In this document: piece after piece, positions 26,452-36,683 of the stretch
How positions within the stretch are numbered: position 1 is the first letter of the stretch
Layout of the letters: every line of letters starts with the position of its first letter
The notes under the pieces: model-generated
Seen by the model: only the letters and a program-made list of their open reading frames with translations
The model's database searches: none
Told to the model about the DNA's origin: nothing
From: Salinibacillus kushneri
Lineage (GTDB): Bacteria; Bacillota; Bacilli; Bacillales; Alkalibacillaceae
Assembly: GCF_900111405.1 (NCBI RefSeq)
Contig: NZ_FOHJ01000002.1
Coordinates: 124,001-188,000 of the forward strand
DNA length: 64,000 nt
Direction of reading: 5' to 3'
Made by a program: the position numbers and the translations under genes

Positions 26452-26793
26452 ATGACTATTGCCATTATAATCATTATCCTATCATGGTTTTTCTATCGCA
26501 GACATATCCCCGTACAAGGGGTTAGAGAAATAGATCTTCAATCGCTTACAAAAGAAGACGTTGCTATAGTGGATACGCGTGATTTTCAGTCGTCTTCCCG
26601 AAATTCGATTAATCAGGCATTCTGTATGCCCTTATCCTATTTGAAACGCCATTATCATGAGATACCTGAAAAGGACGTTATTATTGTTGCAGAGGATAGG
26701 ATCGAAAAAAATTTAAGCGCACGTATATTGAAGGGAAGAGGAATTCAAGTTATCGGATATGTTTTGATGAATAATGAATCATGGTTGAACTAA
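26452..26793 (+). CDS. Membrane-anchored rhodanese-like protein without the catalytic Cys
   Basis: The 113-residue protein starts with a hydrophobic anchor (AIIIIILSWFFY, residues 3-14), then a rhodanese fold: VAIVDTRDFQSS, the INQAFCMPLSYL strand and VIIVAEDRIEKN. In active rhodaneses a Cys begins the loop where this protein has VAEDR, so sulfur transfer at the usual site looks impossible; the single Cys lies elsewhere (AFC). The ATG at 26452 has AGGAG just upstream; the longer upstream frame overlaps the divergent glycosyltransferase start and lacks a binding site. A CsoR/CstR-type operator sits in its promoter. Confidence 0.75.
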   Translation: MTIAIIIIILSWFFYRRHIPVQGVREIDLQSLTKEDVAIVDTRDFQSSSRNSINQAFCMPLSYLKRHYHEIPEKDVIIVAEDRIEKNLSARILKGRGIQVIGYVLMNNESWLN

Positions 26794-26827
26794 GGACAAT
26801 TCTATCGTGCACTTGTCCTTTCTTTTT
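26792..26827 (+). terminator. Intrinsic terminator
   Basis: AAGGACAA pairs with TTGTCCTT around 13 bases, followed by TCTTTTT. The stem starts at the stop codon of the rhodanese-like gene. Confidence 0.8.
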
Positions 26828-26867
26828 CCAAATTAAAGCTGAGCTGCAAGCTAAATTTTTGGATCCT

Positions 26868-27115
26868 GACTGAAATAGGTTCTTATGTGACAGAATAATG
26901 ATGGTCTTTGACTGAATTATTGTGTTCATTGACAGGATTATACTGCTCAGACTGAAAAAATAATAAAAGTGATAGAATTAAACCAGCAGCCGGTCGAATT
27001 CTGCGTTAGGCTGACCGAAAGTCCAAACGGTCCAAATAGCCAAACGGAATTCACCGGCTCTTTAACCGAATCCTCATTCAAACTGACCGAATAAAATCCC
27101 CAATTGACAGAATTC
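26868..27115 (+). repeat. 21-base phased motif array 1 (GACNGAAT)
   Basis: The core GACNGAAT or a near match begins at 26868, 26889, 26910, 26931, 26950, 26971, 26992, 27013, 27043, 27064, 27085 and 27106. Nine of the eleven steps are 21 bases (or one 19), with one step of 30. The 12-13 bases between cores are unrelated to each other. The array fills the 500-base gap between the rhodanese terminator and asnB. A minus-strand frame across it is a by-product of the seven-codon period. I see no other gene in the gap. Confidence 0.75.
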
Positions 27116-27331
27116 AAATCAAAAACCTTCCTAAAAAATGCAGCGATAGACCTTCTTTTGTCCTGAAACCTACAAAAATGCCAGACTAAACCAATTAATG
27201 ACCACTTATCGAAAAATTCAGGTGATTTTGTTTTGAAATGAACGTTGCCTGATTGATGTCTTTTCCCTAAAGTGAATAAAGAATCAAAAACTAAAATACA
27301 TACTAAATAACTTCTAAGGAGTATTGAAAAC

Positions 27332-28843
27332 ATGTGTGGAATTTTTGCAATGACAGGGAATTTGAATGATACGTTAATGAAAGATGTGTTAAACAGTATG
27401 CAGCATCGAGGGCCGGATGAGGGGAGTGATGTTAGACTTGAGCATTTTCATTTAGGTCATCAGCGTCTTTCTATTATAGGATTGGAGGATGGCATTCAAC
27501 CAATTAAAAATAAGAAACAATCAAAATGGATTGTTTGTAATGGAGAGATTTATAATTATCTTCAACTAAAGGAAGAGCTAAAGGATCAGGTACACTTTTT
27601 AACAGAGTCAGACAGTGAAGTTGTACTTAAGATGTATGAAGTGGAAGGAACAAAAGGGGTTCAACAGCTTGATGGGATGTTTGCTTTTTTCATTGCTGAT
27701 GAAGAGCAAAACACCTTTTTGGCTGCCCGGGACACACTTGGGATTAAGCCCCTTTATTATGGAAAGGATACTAAAGGACATTATGTGTTTTCATCAGAAT
27801 TAAAAACGTTGTACCTTGTAACGAATGAGGTTCATGAATTTCCAGCAGGACATTATTATACACCGGAAACTGGATTTGTTTGTTATCGGGAGATTGAAGA
27901 ACCAAAACAAACGGATATGTTTTCTGCTCAAGCTCAAAATGAAATCACTGAGAAAATTAAAAATCAACTGACTAATGCCGTTCAAAAGCGTCTATTGGCA
28001 GACGTAGAAGTAGGGGTACTTCTAAGTGGAGGCTTAGACAGCAGTTTAATCTCCGCACTTGCTACGAAACTGAATAAAGGGGAACAGCCGGTAAAATCCT
28101 TTTGTGTCGGCTCTGAGGACAGTGAGGATCTGAAACGTGCCCGCGAAGTAGCAGAGGCAATTGGAACGGATCATTATGAGTATGTGTACTCAAAAGAGGA
28201 ATTACTTGATGTCTTACCTAAAGTGATTTATCACCTTGAGTCCTTTGAACCATCTCTCGTTCGCAGTGCCTTGCCCAACTATTTTGTGTCGAAACTCGCA
28301 TCAGAGCACGTGAAGGTTATTTTGTCTGGTGAAGGAGCCGATGAATTATTTGCTGGCTATGAGTATTTGAAAAATTATCAGGATGATAAGGGTCTTAATA
28401 ACGAAATTATCCGTATTATTCGTTCCCTTCACAATATTAATTTACAGCGTGCCGATCGTATGAGTATGGCTCATTCTTTAGAGCTTCGGGTACCGTTCCT
28501 GGATTTAGGACTCATTAAAAATGCCTTAGCCATACCGGCAGAATCGAAGCTTCATACTGATGAGCATATGGAAAAATGGATTTTACGAAAAGCGTTTAGT
28601 GGATTACTGCCTCATTCCATACTCTGGCGCAAAAAAGAAGAGTTTTCTGCGGGAAGCGGTGCTTTAGATATTTTAGAAGAGCATGCCAATCAAGTAATGT
28701 CAGATAAAGAATTCCATGACCTTAATCAGGAAGCACCTGTTGAACTTAGAAGTAAACAAGAATGCTTATACTTTAAGATTTATAAAGAAATTTTCCCTGA
28801 AAAATCAGCCATTGATATAATGGGACGCTGGGCAACAGCTTAA
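27332..28843 (+). CDS. asnB: Asparagine synthase, glutamine-hydrolysing
   Basis: The 503-residue two-domain enzyme starts MCGIFAMTG with Cys2 as the glutaminase nucleophile, then HRGPDEG and CNGEIYNY in the class-II amidotransferase domain (to about residue 190). The synthetase domain holds the ATP PP-loop LLSGGLDSSLISAL (232-238 core), SGEGADELFAGY and LELRVPFLD. It makes asparagine from aspartate, glutamine and ATP. It is shorter at the C-terminus than the 600-residue Bacillus AsnB and nearer the E. coli type. AAGGAG precedes the ATG. Confidence 0.92.
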   Translation: MCGIFAMTGNLNDTLMKDVLNSMQHRGPDEGSDVRLEHFHLGHQRLSIIGLEDGIQPIKNKKQSKWIVCNGEIYNYLQLKEELKDQVHFLTESDSEVVLKMYEVEGTKGVQQLDGMFAFFIADEEQNTFLAARDTLGIKPLYYGKDTKGHYVFSSELKTLYLVTNEVHEFPAGHYYTPETGFVCYREIEEPKQTDMFSAQAQNEITEKIKNQLTNAVQKRLLADVEVGVLLSGGLDSSLISALATKLNKGEQPVKSFCVGSEDSEDLKRAREVAEAIGTDHYEYVYSKEELLDVLPKVIYHLESFEPSLVRSALPNYFVSKLASEHVKVILSGEGADELFAGYEYLKNYQDDKGLNNEIIRIIRSLHNINLQRADRMSMAHSLELRVPFLDLGLIKNALAIPAESKLHTDEHMEKWILRKAFSGLLPHSILWRKKEEFSAGSGALDILEEHANQVMSDKEFHDLNQEAPVELRSKQECLYFKIYKEIFPEKSAIDIMGRWATA

Positions 28844-28880
28844 TAGACTATATAAAATCTGCTGGAGCAATTTAATAGGA

Positions 28881-28938
28881 ACTTAGGGAGGGAACACCAT
28901 TGGTTATATGGGGATGTTCCTTCCCTAAGTGGTTTTTG
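28881..28938. terminator. Bidirectional terminator
   Basis: ACTTAGGGAGGGAACA pairs with TGTTCCTTCCCTAAGT (one bulge) around a 17-base loop and TTTTT follows on the plus strand. It ends asnB and overlaps the 3' end of the converging GGDEF-EAL pseudogene. Confidence 0.82.
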
Positions 28939-30926
28939 TATAGTATTTTAAATACCACTCTTCAAATTCTTCAGCAGGTAAAGCATGGCTGTAAAAGAAG
29001 CCTTGTCCATATACGCCTTTTTTAATTAAAATTTCCAGCTGACCGGCTGTTTCCACCCCTTCGACAACCACTTTTGCATTCAGGATTTTTCCAATTTTAA
29101 TAATCGTTTTCAGCAACGAATAGACACGGCGGTTTTCTAAGGCATCATTTAAAAAGGTCTGATCAATTTTTAACTCATCCATCCTGATATCCTTAATCAT
29201 GCTTAAAGAAGAGTAACCAACACCAAAATCATCGATGGAAATACCAATCCCTAAGTTCCTTAGCTCTTCAATATTTTCCTTGGCCTCCTCATAGAATAAT
29301 AATGCTGATTCGGTAATTTCCAGGGTAAGCAGGGCGGATTCATTTGCTCTTCGGAAATCATTTGTTTTAAACGACTTATAAAATTTGGATTCATCAGCTG
29401 TTTTGTTGAAATATTAACGGATATAGGAAAGGGCATTAAGTTATGATCGCGGAATTTCTTAGAATGCTTGCATGCCTCACGTAAAACCCATTCCCCAATT
29501 GGAATAATTAATCCTGTTTCCTCTGCAATTGGAATAAATTCTTTAGGTGAAATGCGTCTAAATCACATTCCCAGCGTAATAATGCCTCTGCGCCGGCAAG
29601 ACAGCTTATCGATAAATTGATTTGCGGCTGTAAATGAATGGCCAGTTCCCCATTGTCAATCGCCTTGTGAAGACGGGTTTCGAGCATGATTTTTCGTTTC
29701 ATTTTCTGGTTTAACTCGTCATTATAAAACTGATAATTATTTTTTCCGCTTTCCTTTGACAGGTACATCGCAAAGTCAGCTTTTTCAATTAACGATTCCG
29801 CATTATCCTCTATAATGGGATACATACTAATGCCTATACTGGGTGTTGAAAATATTTCATTTCCTTTCACCATATAAGGATGGTTCATATTTTTTATGAT
29901 TCTCTCAGCAATTTCTTCTATCTCATCCTCACTTGAATCTTCAATAAGAACTAAAAATTCATCCCCACCCTGTCTTGAAACAATATCACCTTGTCGAATA
30001 CAGGTTTGCAGGCGCTCTGCCATTTGAATTAATAAACCATCTCCTACTCGATGTCCAAGTGTATCATTGACTCGTTTGAAGTTATCGAAATCGATAAACA
30101 TGATACCGATTGATGTATTGGTTTTCTGAGCTGAAATGAGTGTTGCTTCAAGGTAGCTTTGAAACCAATTGCGGTTAGGCAGACCAGTCAGGGAGTCGTT
30201 ATAAGCCATCTTGTTCATTCTTTCTTCAGTTTCTTTTTCGCTTGTAACGTCAAAAACCACTCCGTCTACTCTTGTAACTTCTCCATATTAATTGTAAACG
30301 GGAGTCCCGCGGTCTTCTATCCAGCGAATTTGTCGATCAGGACGAATAATTCGGTATACGACTTTCGTTTTCTTTCCCCTTTTCTGCTTTTCAATGGCCC
30401 CTTTTAATATATCCTGATCTTCAGGATGAATGGATTGAAACCAAATCTGGGGATTTTGTTCAAATTCCTTCCTTGATACACCGTATATTTTAGCATTTCC
30501 TTCAGAAACAGTTACGTGGCCTGTTTTGACGTTCCTTGTCCATAAGGTAATATCATTATTATTGAAGATTTCACGAATATTTTTTTCATTTAGCTTCATT
30601 TTTCCTGCCAGGTAACCAATAGAAATGGACGTAACAAATCCGATAAAATTAATAAACAAAATTCTTAATAGCTCTTGTGATGAAAGCGATGAAAAGGTTT
30701 GAAAATCAACACTAATTCGTATGGATAAAATGATTAAGAGTGAGAGAACACCGCCAAATAAACCTAAGTGATAGGAAAATAAGGATACAGAAATTAAGTT
30801 CAGTAACCAGAATAGCCCAGTATTTATATTTGAAGATAAATGCTCAATCCCAATCGCCAATATAAAAATAAGACCACTGATTAGCCAGACGTAAAATGGA
30901 ATTTGTTTAATACTGTATTTACTCAA
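28925..30926 (-). pseudogene. Broken PAS-GGDEF-EAL cyclic-di-GMP enzyme
   Basis: The 5' part (30926 to 30288) encodes about five membrane helices and a PAS domain. An in-frame TAA at 30288-30290 interrupts it; the same frame continues with YGEVTRVDG and a full GGDEF domain (RQGGDEFLV). The EAL domain begins (AEALLRWE) but a first frameshift near 29560 leads to a stop at 29508. The correct continuation (ISPKEFIPIAEETG) runs in another frame until a second shift near 29350, after which LEITESALLFYEEA, IDDFGVGYSS and ELKIDQTFLND follow to the end. One nonsense codon and two frameshifts make an intact bifunctional diguanylate cyclase/phosphodiesterase impossible. Catalytic motifs GGDEF and EAL remain readable, so the decay is recent. 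Confidence 0.88.
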
Positions 30927-31180
30927 TTGAAGTCACCTGCAACTATGTAATAGATTAGTAGAACACTTAAAACGATTCTTGTTTTTATTAAACCATTTTT
31001 CTGTATGAATAAAAAGTCCTTTTATTTTGAAAGTATAGGGAAAATACGTAAGTCTATATGCTTATTTTATGCCGGCGTGTATTAATTAATTACCAGTAAA
31101 TACTAGCTAAGAGTAGACCTATAGTAGAGCTGAATCATGTATAATATATAGGAAGAAGGTGAGGGGAAAGGAGAAAAAAC

Positions 31181-32143
31181 GTGAAAAAGAAGCCTTGGAT
31201 AAAAATAGGCATTGGCTTATTGATCATCCTATTATTAATAGATATTATCGGTAGTATTTACTTCTATAATCTTGCTATTGATCGCGATTTTCCTAAGGAC
31301 TTTTTAAATGGAAATGATGATTTAGAAGTGTCAGGGGAAGCGATGGAAGTTATGCTTGAAGGGGACTGGCGTAACTGGGTGGCAAATCAGGATTTTGATA
31401 CATGGAAAATGGAATCCTTTGATGGGTTAACCCTGCAAGGCTATTTTCTTGAAGCAGAAGAGCCTACGAATAAAACAGTCGTGTTTGCCCATGGTTATTT
31501 AGGAAACGGCAGTCAAATGGGGCTGTTTGGTCAGTATTACTATGAAGAGTTAGGGTATAATATGTTTACAGTAGATATGCGTGGTCATGGGAAGAGTGAA
31601 GGAGATTATATCGGTTTTGGCTGGCACGATCGACTGGACTATGTCGATTGGGTAAATAGAGTTGTAGATGAGTTAGGCCCTGAAACTGAAATCGTTTTAC
31701 ATGGGGTATCAATGGGAGCTGCTACGGTATTAATGGCAAGTGGTGAGGAGCTTCCGGACAATGTAAAGGCAATTGTTGCGGATAGTCCTTATACGAGCGT
31801 CTATGATTTATTTGATTATCAGATGAAACGTATGTTTAACGTACCGGCTTTTCCGGTTTTACCAAGTACAAGCCTTGTAACAAAAATAAGGGCCGATTAT
31901 TCCTTGAAAGAGGCATCCGCACTCAAACAAGTAAAAAAAGCGGATGTACCTATTCTTTATGTTCATGGAAATGACGATGCGTTTGTCCCTACTGAAATGT
32001 CCAAAGAGCTATATGAAAATACCAGTAGTGAAGCGGAACTGATAACATTTAATGGTTCAAGCCATGGAGAAGCATTTGTTATTCATAAAGAAGAATATGT
32101 AGCGAAATTAAATGAATTTTTAAATAAGCATATGAACCCTTAA
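31181..32143 (+). CDS. Membrane-anchored alpha/beta hydrolase (YqkD-like)
   Basis: The 320-residue protein has one N-terminal membrane helix (about residues 8-30) and an alpha/beta hydrolase domain outside or near the membrane. Visible are the oxyanion HGYLGNG, the RGHG motif (VDMRGHGKSEG), the nucleophile elbow GVSMG (Ser177), the acid near HGNDDAFVP and His in SSHGEAF. It resembles Bacillus YqkD. The substrate is unknown. The ribosome binding site is AAGGAGAAAAAAC before GTG. It is a single gene. Confidence 0.85.
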   Translation: MKKKPWIKIGIGLLIILLLIDIIGSIYFYNLAIDRDFPKDFLNGNDDLEVSGEAMEVMLEGDWRNWVANQDFDTWKMESFDGLTLQGYFLEAEEPTNKTVVFAHGYLGNGSQMGLFGQYYYEELGYNMFTVDMRGHGKSEGDYIGFGWHDRLDYVDWVNRVVDELGPETEIVLHGVSMGAATVLMASGEELPDNVKAIVADSPYTSVYDLFDYQMKRMFNVPAFPVLPSTSLVTKIRADYSLKEASALKQVKKADVPILYVHGNDDAFVPTEMSKELYENTSSEAELITFNGSSHGEAFVIHKEEYVAKLNEFLNKHMNP

Positions 32144-32311
32144 TTCTATTTTACGAACTAGAAATATGTTAAAATTTATCTAAATACTGGATCTTCATTT
32201 GTCAAATTAGTCATATCATGATAGTTTTTAATTACCAGTGTGTGTTTTGCACCTAGTATGTCAATCTTTACAAAAAGACGTACAACATCTATCCATAAAA
32301 TATAGTTATAA

Positions 32312-33481
<1,170 letters not shown>

Positions 33482-33502
33482 TGCAATAAGGAAGTGTATT
33501 CC

Positions 33503-34639
33503 ATGAAAATTGCCATTGTAACGGAAACATTTCTCCCTTCTACAGATGGAATTGTAACAAGACTAACCGCCTGTATCCGTTACTTTTTGCAAGAAGGGCA
33601 TGATGTACGAATTATTGCACCTGACCTTGGCGTGTATGAATTTGAAGGGGCAAAAGTTGAAGGGATTCCAGCTCGGACCCTTCCTTTTTATCGGTCGAAG
33701 AAGTTTTCACTGCCAACACGTAAGGTGAAAAAAATTCTGGCAGATTATGAGCCTGATGTTGTACACGTGGTCAATCCAGCGTTAGTTGGTTTTTCAGGTG
33801 TACGTTACGCTAAGCAGCTTGGTTATCCCATGATTGCTTCCTATCATACGAATGTAGCTCAGTATCTGGATTATTATAAATTATCTCCTTTTAAAGGACT
33901 TATTTGGTGGTATTTCCGAAAACTTCATAATAAAGCTGATTTAAATCTTTGTACATCTAAAACCGTACAGGATGAACTGGTTGATCTTGATTTCTACAAT
34001 GTCCATGTCTGGAAGCGTGGCGTTGATACCGAGATGTTTCAGCCTAAACGGTATGATGACGACATGCGTGAACGTTTAACAAATGGTCAAAAGGATAAAA
34101 TATTATTACTATATGTTGGCCGGCTTGCCGCTGAAAAGGAAATTGAAAAGATTAAATCGGTACTGGATGAATCAGACGATTTTGTTCTGGCTGTTGTGGG
34201 TGATGGTCCACACCGTTCTGCCCTTGAAAAACATTTTGAAGGGACTCATACCGTTTTCACAGGATTTTTACATGGTGAAGAGCTGGCAAAAGCCTTTGCT
34301 TCATCGGATGTGTTTGTATTTCCTTCAACGACAGAAACCCTTGGCCTGGTTATTATGGAGGCTATGGCATCTGGTCTTCCTTTAGTAGCTGCTAAGAGCG
34401 GACCAACGTGTGAACAAATTGAAGACGAAAAAACAGGTTTACTTTATGAGCCCGATAAATCAACGGACTTTAAAGATACAGTCTTACGTTTTAGAGATGA
34501 AACATTACGTAAACGTTTAGCTGATGCCGCACATGAAGAAATTAAAGAGCTAGGATGGAAAGGTGCAGCACAGCAAGTTTTAGATTATTATAAAGAAGTC
34601 GCAAGGGTAGATGAAGAATTAAAACAAGAGCAATCTTAA
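33503..34639 (+). CDS. SqdX-like sulfoquinovosyltransferase (GT4)
   Basis: The 378-residue GT-B enzyme has KIAIVTETFLPSTDGI, VVHVVNPALVGFSG, ASYHTNVAQYL, KRGVDTEMFQP, LLYVGRLAAEKEI and PSTTETLGLVIMEAMASGLPLVA with the EX7E motif. It belongs to the GT4 group of lipid glycosyltransferases (SqdX, monoglucosyl/mannosyl-diacylglycerol enzymes). Linked to sqdB, its likely job is to transfer sulfoquinovose to diacylglycerol at the inner membrane face. ATG at 33503 has AAGGAA before it. Confidence 0.85.
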   Translation: MKIAIVTETFLPSTDGIVTRLTACIRYFLQEGHDVRIIAPDLGVYEFEGAKVEGIPARTLPFYRSKKFSLPTRKVKKILADYEPDVVHVVNPALVGFSGVRYAKQLGYPMIASYHTNVAQYLDYYKLSPFKGLIWWYFRKLHNKADLNLCTSKTVQDELVDLDFYNVHVWKRGVDTEMFQPKRYDDDMRERLTNGQKDKILLLYVGRLAAEKEIEKIKSVLDESDDFVLAVVGDGPHRSALEKHFEGTHTVFTGFLHGEELAKAFASSDVFVFPSTTETLGLVIMEAMASGLPLVAAKSGPTCEQIEDEKTGLLYEPDKSTDFKDTVLRFRDETLRKRLADAAHEEIKELGWKGAAQQVLDYYKEVARVDEELKQEQS

Positions 34640-34665
34640 ACTTGAACATCTAATAGAGGGATTCC

Positions 34666-35121
34666 ATGGGAAATGATAAGAAGAAAAAAGGTCCATTCCA
34701 ATTCATGCAATTCAGTGTAATTGGAATCGCCAATGCGGCGATAGATATTGGGGTACTAAATGTATTACTAATTTTTTTTCATACCGAAGATCAAGGATTG
34801 CTGCTCTTATATAATACGATTGCCTATACACTTGCTATTGGTAATAGTTACTTTTGGAATGCCAGTATTACCTTTAAACGCTCAGCAGAAGGAAGCCATT
34901 GGCAGCGACTTACCTTTATTGGACAGGCTATTGTGAGTTTAGGTGTTAATAATCTTGTCTTTTTTGCTGGCAATGTATTATTAGCATTTATTGGTGTGCC
35001 AAACTGGTTACGGTATAATATTGCCAAAGGCTTAGCGATGTTTTTTTCATTCTTGGCAAGCTTCTTTATGATTAAATATTTTGTGTTTAAGGATTTCGGG
35101 GCTGGGAAGGTAAAGGAATAA
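34666..35121 (+). CDS. GtrA-family membrane protein
   Basis: The 151-residue protein has four membrane helices and GtrA hallmarks: FMQFSVIGIANAAIDIGVLN at the first helix and AYTLAIGNSYFWNASITFK before the third. GtrA proteins help move lipid-linked sugars across membranes or support polysaccharide modification. Third in the sqd unit, it may handle a sulfoquinovosyl lipid, which is inference. The gap from sqdX is 26 bases; an AGAGGG site precedes the ATG. Confidence 0.85.
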   Translation: MGNDKKKKGPFQFMQFSVIGIANAAIDIGVLNVLLIFFHTEDQGLLLLYNTIAYTLAIGNSYFWNASITFKRSAEGSHWQRLTFIGQAIVSLGVNNLVFFAGNVLLAFIGVPNWLRYNIAKGLAMFFSFLASFFMIKYFVFKDFGAGKVKE

Positions 35122-35162
35122 TAGCCTATAGAAACCAGGTCTTGAAATGTAAGTAAGAGTTG

Positions 35163-35197
35163 AGAGTCCAGATTACGATGAGTGATCTGGACTCTTT
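35163..35197 (+). terminator. Intrinsic terminator of the sqd unit
   Basis: GAGTCCAGAT pairs with ATCTGGACTC around 12 bases and TTTTG follows. It lies 40 bases after the GtrA gene. Confidence 0.8.
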
Positions 35198-35264
35198 TGT
35201 GTAAGTGCACTGGATGCGGGAAGGCTAGGAGACGGAAATCTCGGAAAGGAATACTATTTTAACA

Positions 35265-35545
35265 GACTGAATGATCCCATCAATTGACAGAATCAGACCA
35301 GGCAGACAGAAATCTTCGTAAGTTAGACTTCATAATTATAAAAACAGACGTGAATATCACGGAATGGAAACAGAATCCACAACAAAGGCAAAATGAATAC
35401 AACATAACCAGAAAGGATTATCCGTTATCCTCAACATGAGTTAAAATTCCTGGAATGTATATTAACCTTTGTAACAGAATCATTCGATATGGATACAGAA
35501 TTATCGGCAAAATAGACAGAATAAATTCAACAATGAACACAGTCC
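35265..35545 (+). repeat. 21-base phased motif array 2 (GACNGAAT)
   Basis: Cores begin at 35265, 35286, 35305, 35326, 35347, 35369, 35391 and, after a blurred middle, at 35473, 35494, 35515 and 35536. Steps are 21 bases in most cases and 19 or 22 otherwise. The sharpest cores read GACAGAAT, AACAGAAT and TACAGAAT. The array lies between the terminator of the sqd unit and the DoxX gene at 35819. Nothing else is seen in this gap except an unresolved promoter region near 35600-35800. Confidence 0.72.
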
Positions 35546-35818
35546 ATTAAACTTATTGTGGTTTTGGTTGAAGAAGTGGGGAGTGTTTCATCATTTCAAG
35601 TTATTGTTCAGTAATTCACAAATTATACAAATCTTTGTTACGTATATGTGAACTATTGAACAAAGTGGTTTTCAAATATAAGTTTCATGATAAGATATAA
35701 GTGTAATAAGGAAACAGCAAAAAATGGTCAGCCATGGGGGCCAAAGCTGTTACACTTATTCAACACATATAAAATCAAATGTGAAAAGTTGAACAAAATT
35801 TTAAAGGGGTGGATTTAT

Positions 35819-36340
35819 ATGTTTAATCATATTCTACGTCATAATAAATATGTTGCAGGTGTACTAGCGTTTCTAAGAATATATATTGGATATCAGTGGA
35901 TTACATCAGGATTTGGTAAATTGACAGGTGGAGGCTTTGATGCAAGTGGATTTATTCAAGGGGCCATTGCAAGTGCTAGTGGTGATCATCCTGCTGTACA
36001 AGGCTGGTGGGCAGCATTTCTGGAAAGCTTCGCGTTACCTAATGCTGAGTTGTTCTCGTTTTTAGTCATGTGGGGAGAATGTTTAGTAGGTCTTTCGCTT
36101 ATCTTAGGAATCTTTACAAACTTTGCAGGATTAATGGGAATGACCATGAACTTCGCATTTTTATTTAGTGGAACAGTAAGTACAAATGCTCAAATGGTAC
36201 TATTAACCTTATTTATCGTTGTTGCAGGATACAATGCAGGTCGCTTTGGTTTAGACCGTTGGGTAATGCCTTTCTTAAACAAACATAATCTTACATTCAA
36301 AAGTCGTAAAAAACAGAAAGATGAAGTCGCAGTTGCCTAA
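35819..36340 (+). CDS. DoxX-family membrane protein
   Basis: About 173 residues with four membrane helices. AAAGGGGTGG stands six bases before the ATG at 35819; an upstream extension in frame has no binding site. It contains LAFLRIYIGYQWITSGFGKLTG, typical of DoxX/thiosulfate-quinone-type subunits, then SFLVMWGECLVGLSLILGIFT. A basic C-terminal tail (KSRKKQK) probably faces the cytoplasm. Function is unknown; relatives are often tied to redox or osmotic stress. Confidence 0.78.
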   Translation: MFNHILRHNKYVAGVLAFLRIYIGYQWITSGFGKLTGGGFDASGFIQGAIASASGDHPAVQGWWAAFLESFALPNAELFSFLVMWGECLVGLSLILGIFTNFAGLMGMTMNFAFLFSGTVSTNAQMVLLTLFIVVAGYNAGRFGLDRWVMPFLNKHNLTFKSRKKQKDEVAVA

Positions 36341-36378
36341 TTATTATAAAGAATAAGAATAAGAGCTTATGAAATATA

Positions 36379-36412
36379 AAATGACGCGATTAAGAGTCGC
36401 GTCATTTTTTTT
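36379..36412 (+). terminator. Intrinsic terminator after the DoxX gene
   Basis: AAATGACGCGA pairs with TCGCGTCATTT around a short loop and eight T follow. Confidence 0.9.
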
Positions 36413-36582
36413 ACATAAACGGTCATATACTTTTACTAACATGAAGGAAAAGGTGGTCTTGTTGAGAAAACGGTGCAGGATGAAAGCATGAAAATATAAT
36501 TCTCTTAAAAGAAAGTGGCTATTTTCCTCTTTTAAGGGAAAGAGATAGGCTGAAAATTATACAAATTTTCATAATCATGTGG

Positions 36583-36615
36583 TACAATGATAGTATCATA
36601 CTAACTAGTCAGTAT
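36583..36615 (+). promoter_or_regulatory. Promoter -10 box and TetR-type palindromic operator
   Basis: TACAAT at 36583-36588 is a good -10 box with only a weak -35 (TACAAA, 17 bases upstream). Directly after it, ATACTAACTAGTCAGTAT (36598-36615) is an inverted repeat, with one mismatch per half, centred on CTAG. A TetR-family gene is the third gene of the operon that starts 70 bases downstream, so this is probably its own operator. Bases from 36413 to 36580 hold no recognisable feature. Confidence 0.55.
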
Positions 36616-36683
36616 TTGTACCTTGCAACAAATGGTTTTAATGATTTTATGAAAGCGTTAACAATAGGTGGGGAGGAGATCAT

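Noticed and set aside
26868-27115. CRISPR array
   Set aside because: The conserved part is only 8 bases, the period 21 bases is below the usual 60 or more, and no cas gene is in the window.
26947-27333. A 128-codon minus-strand frame across array 1
   Set aside because: It runs through the 21-base array, has no ribosome binding site and starts inside the asnB start codon. The openness is explained by the seven-codon period.
34848-35210. 120-codon minus-strand frame over the GtrA gene
   Set aside because: It is antisense to a clear GtrA frame and lacks a binding site.
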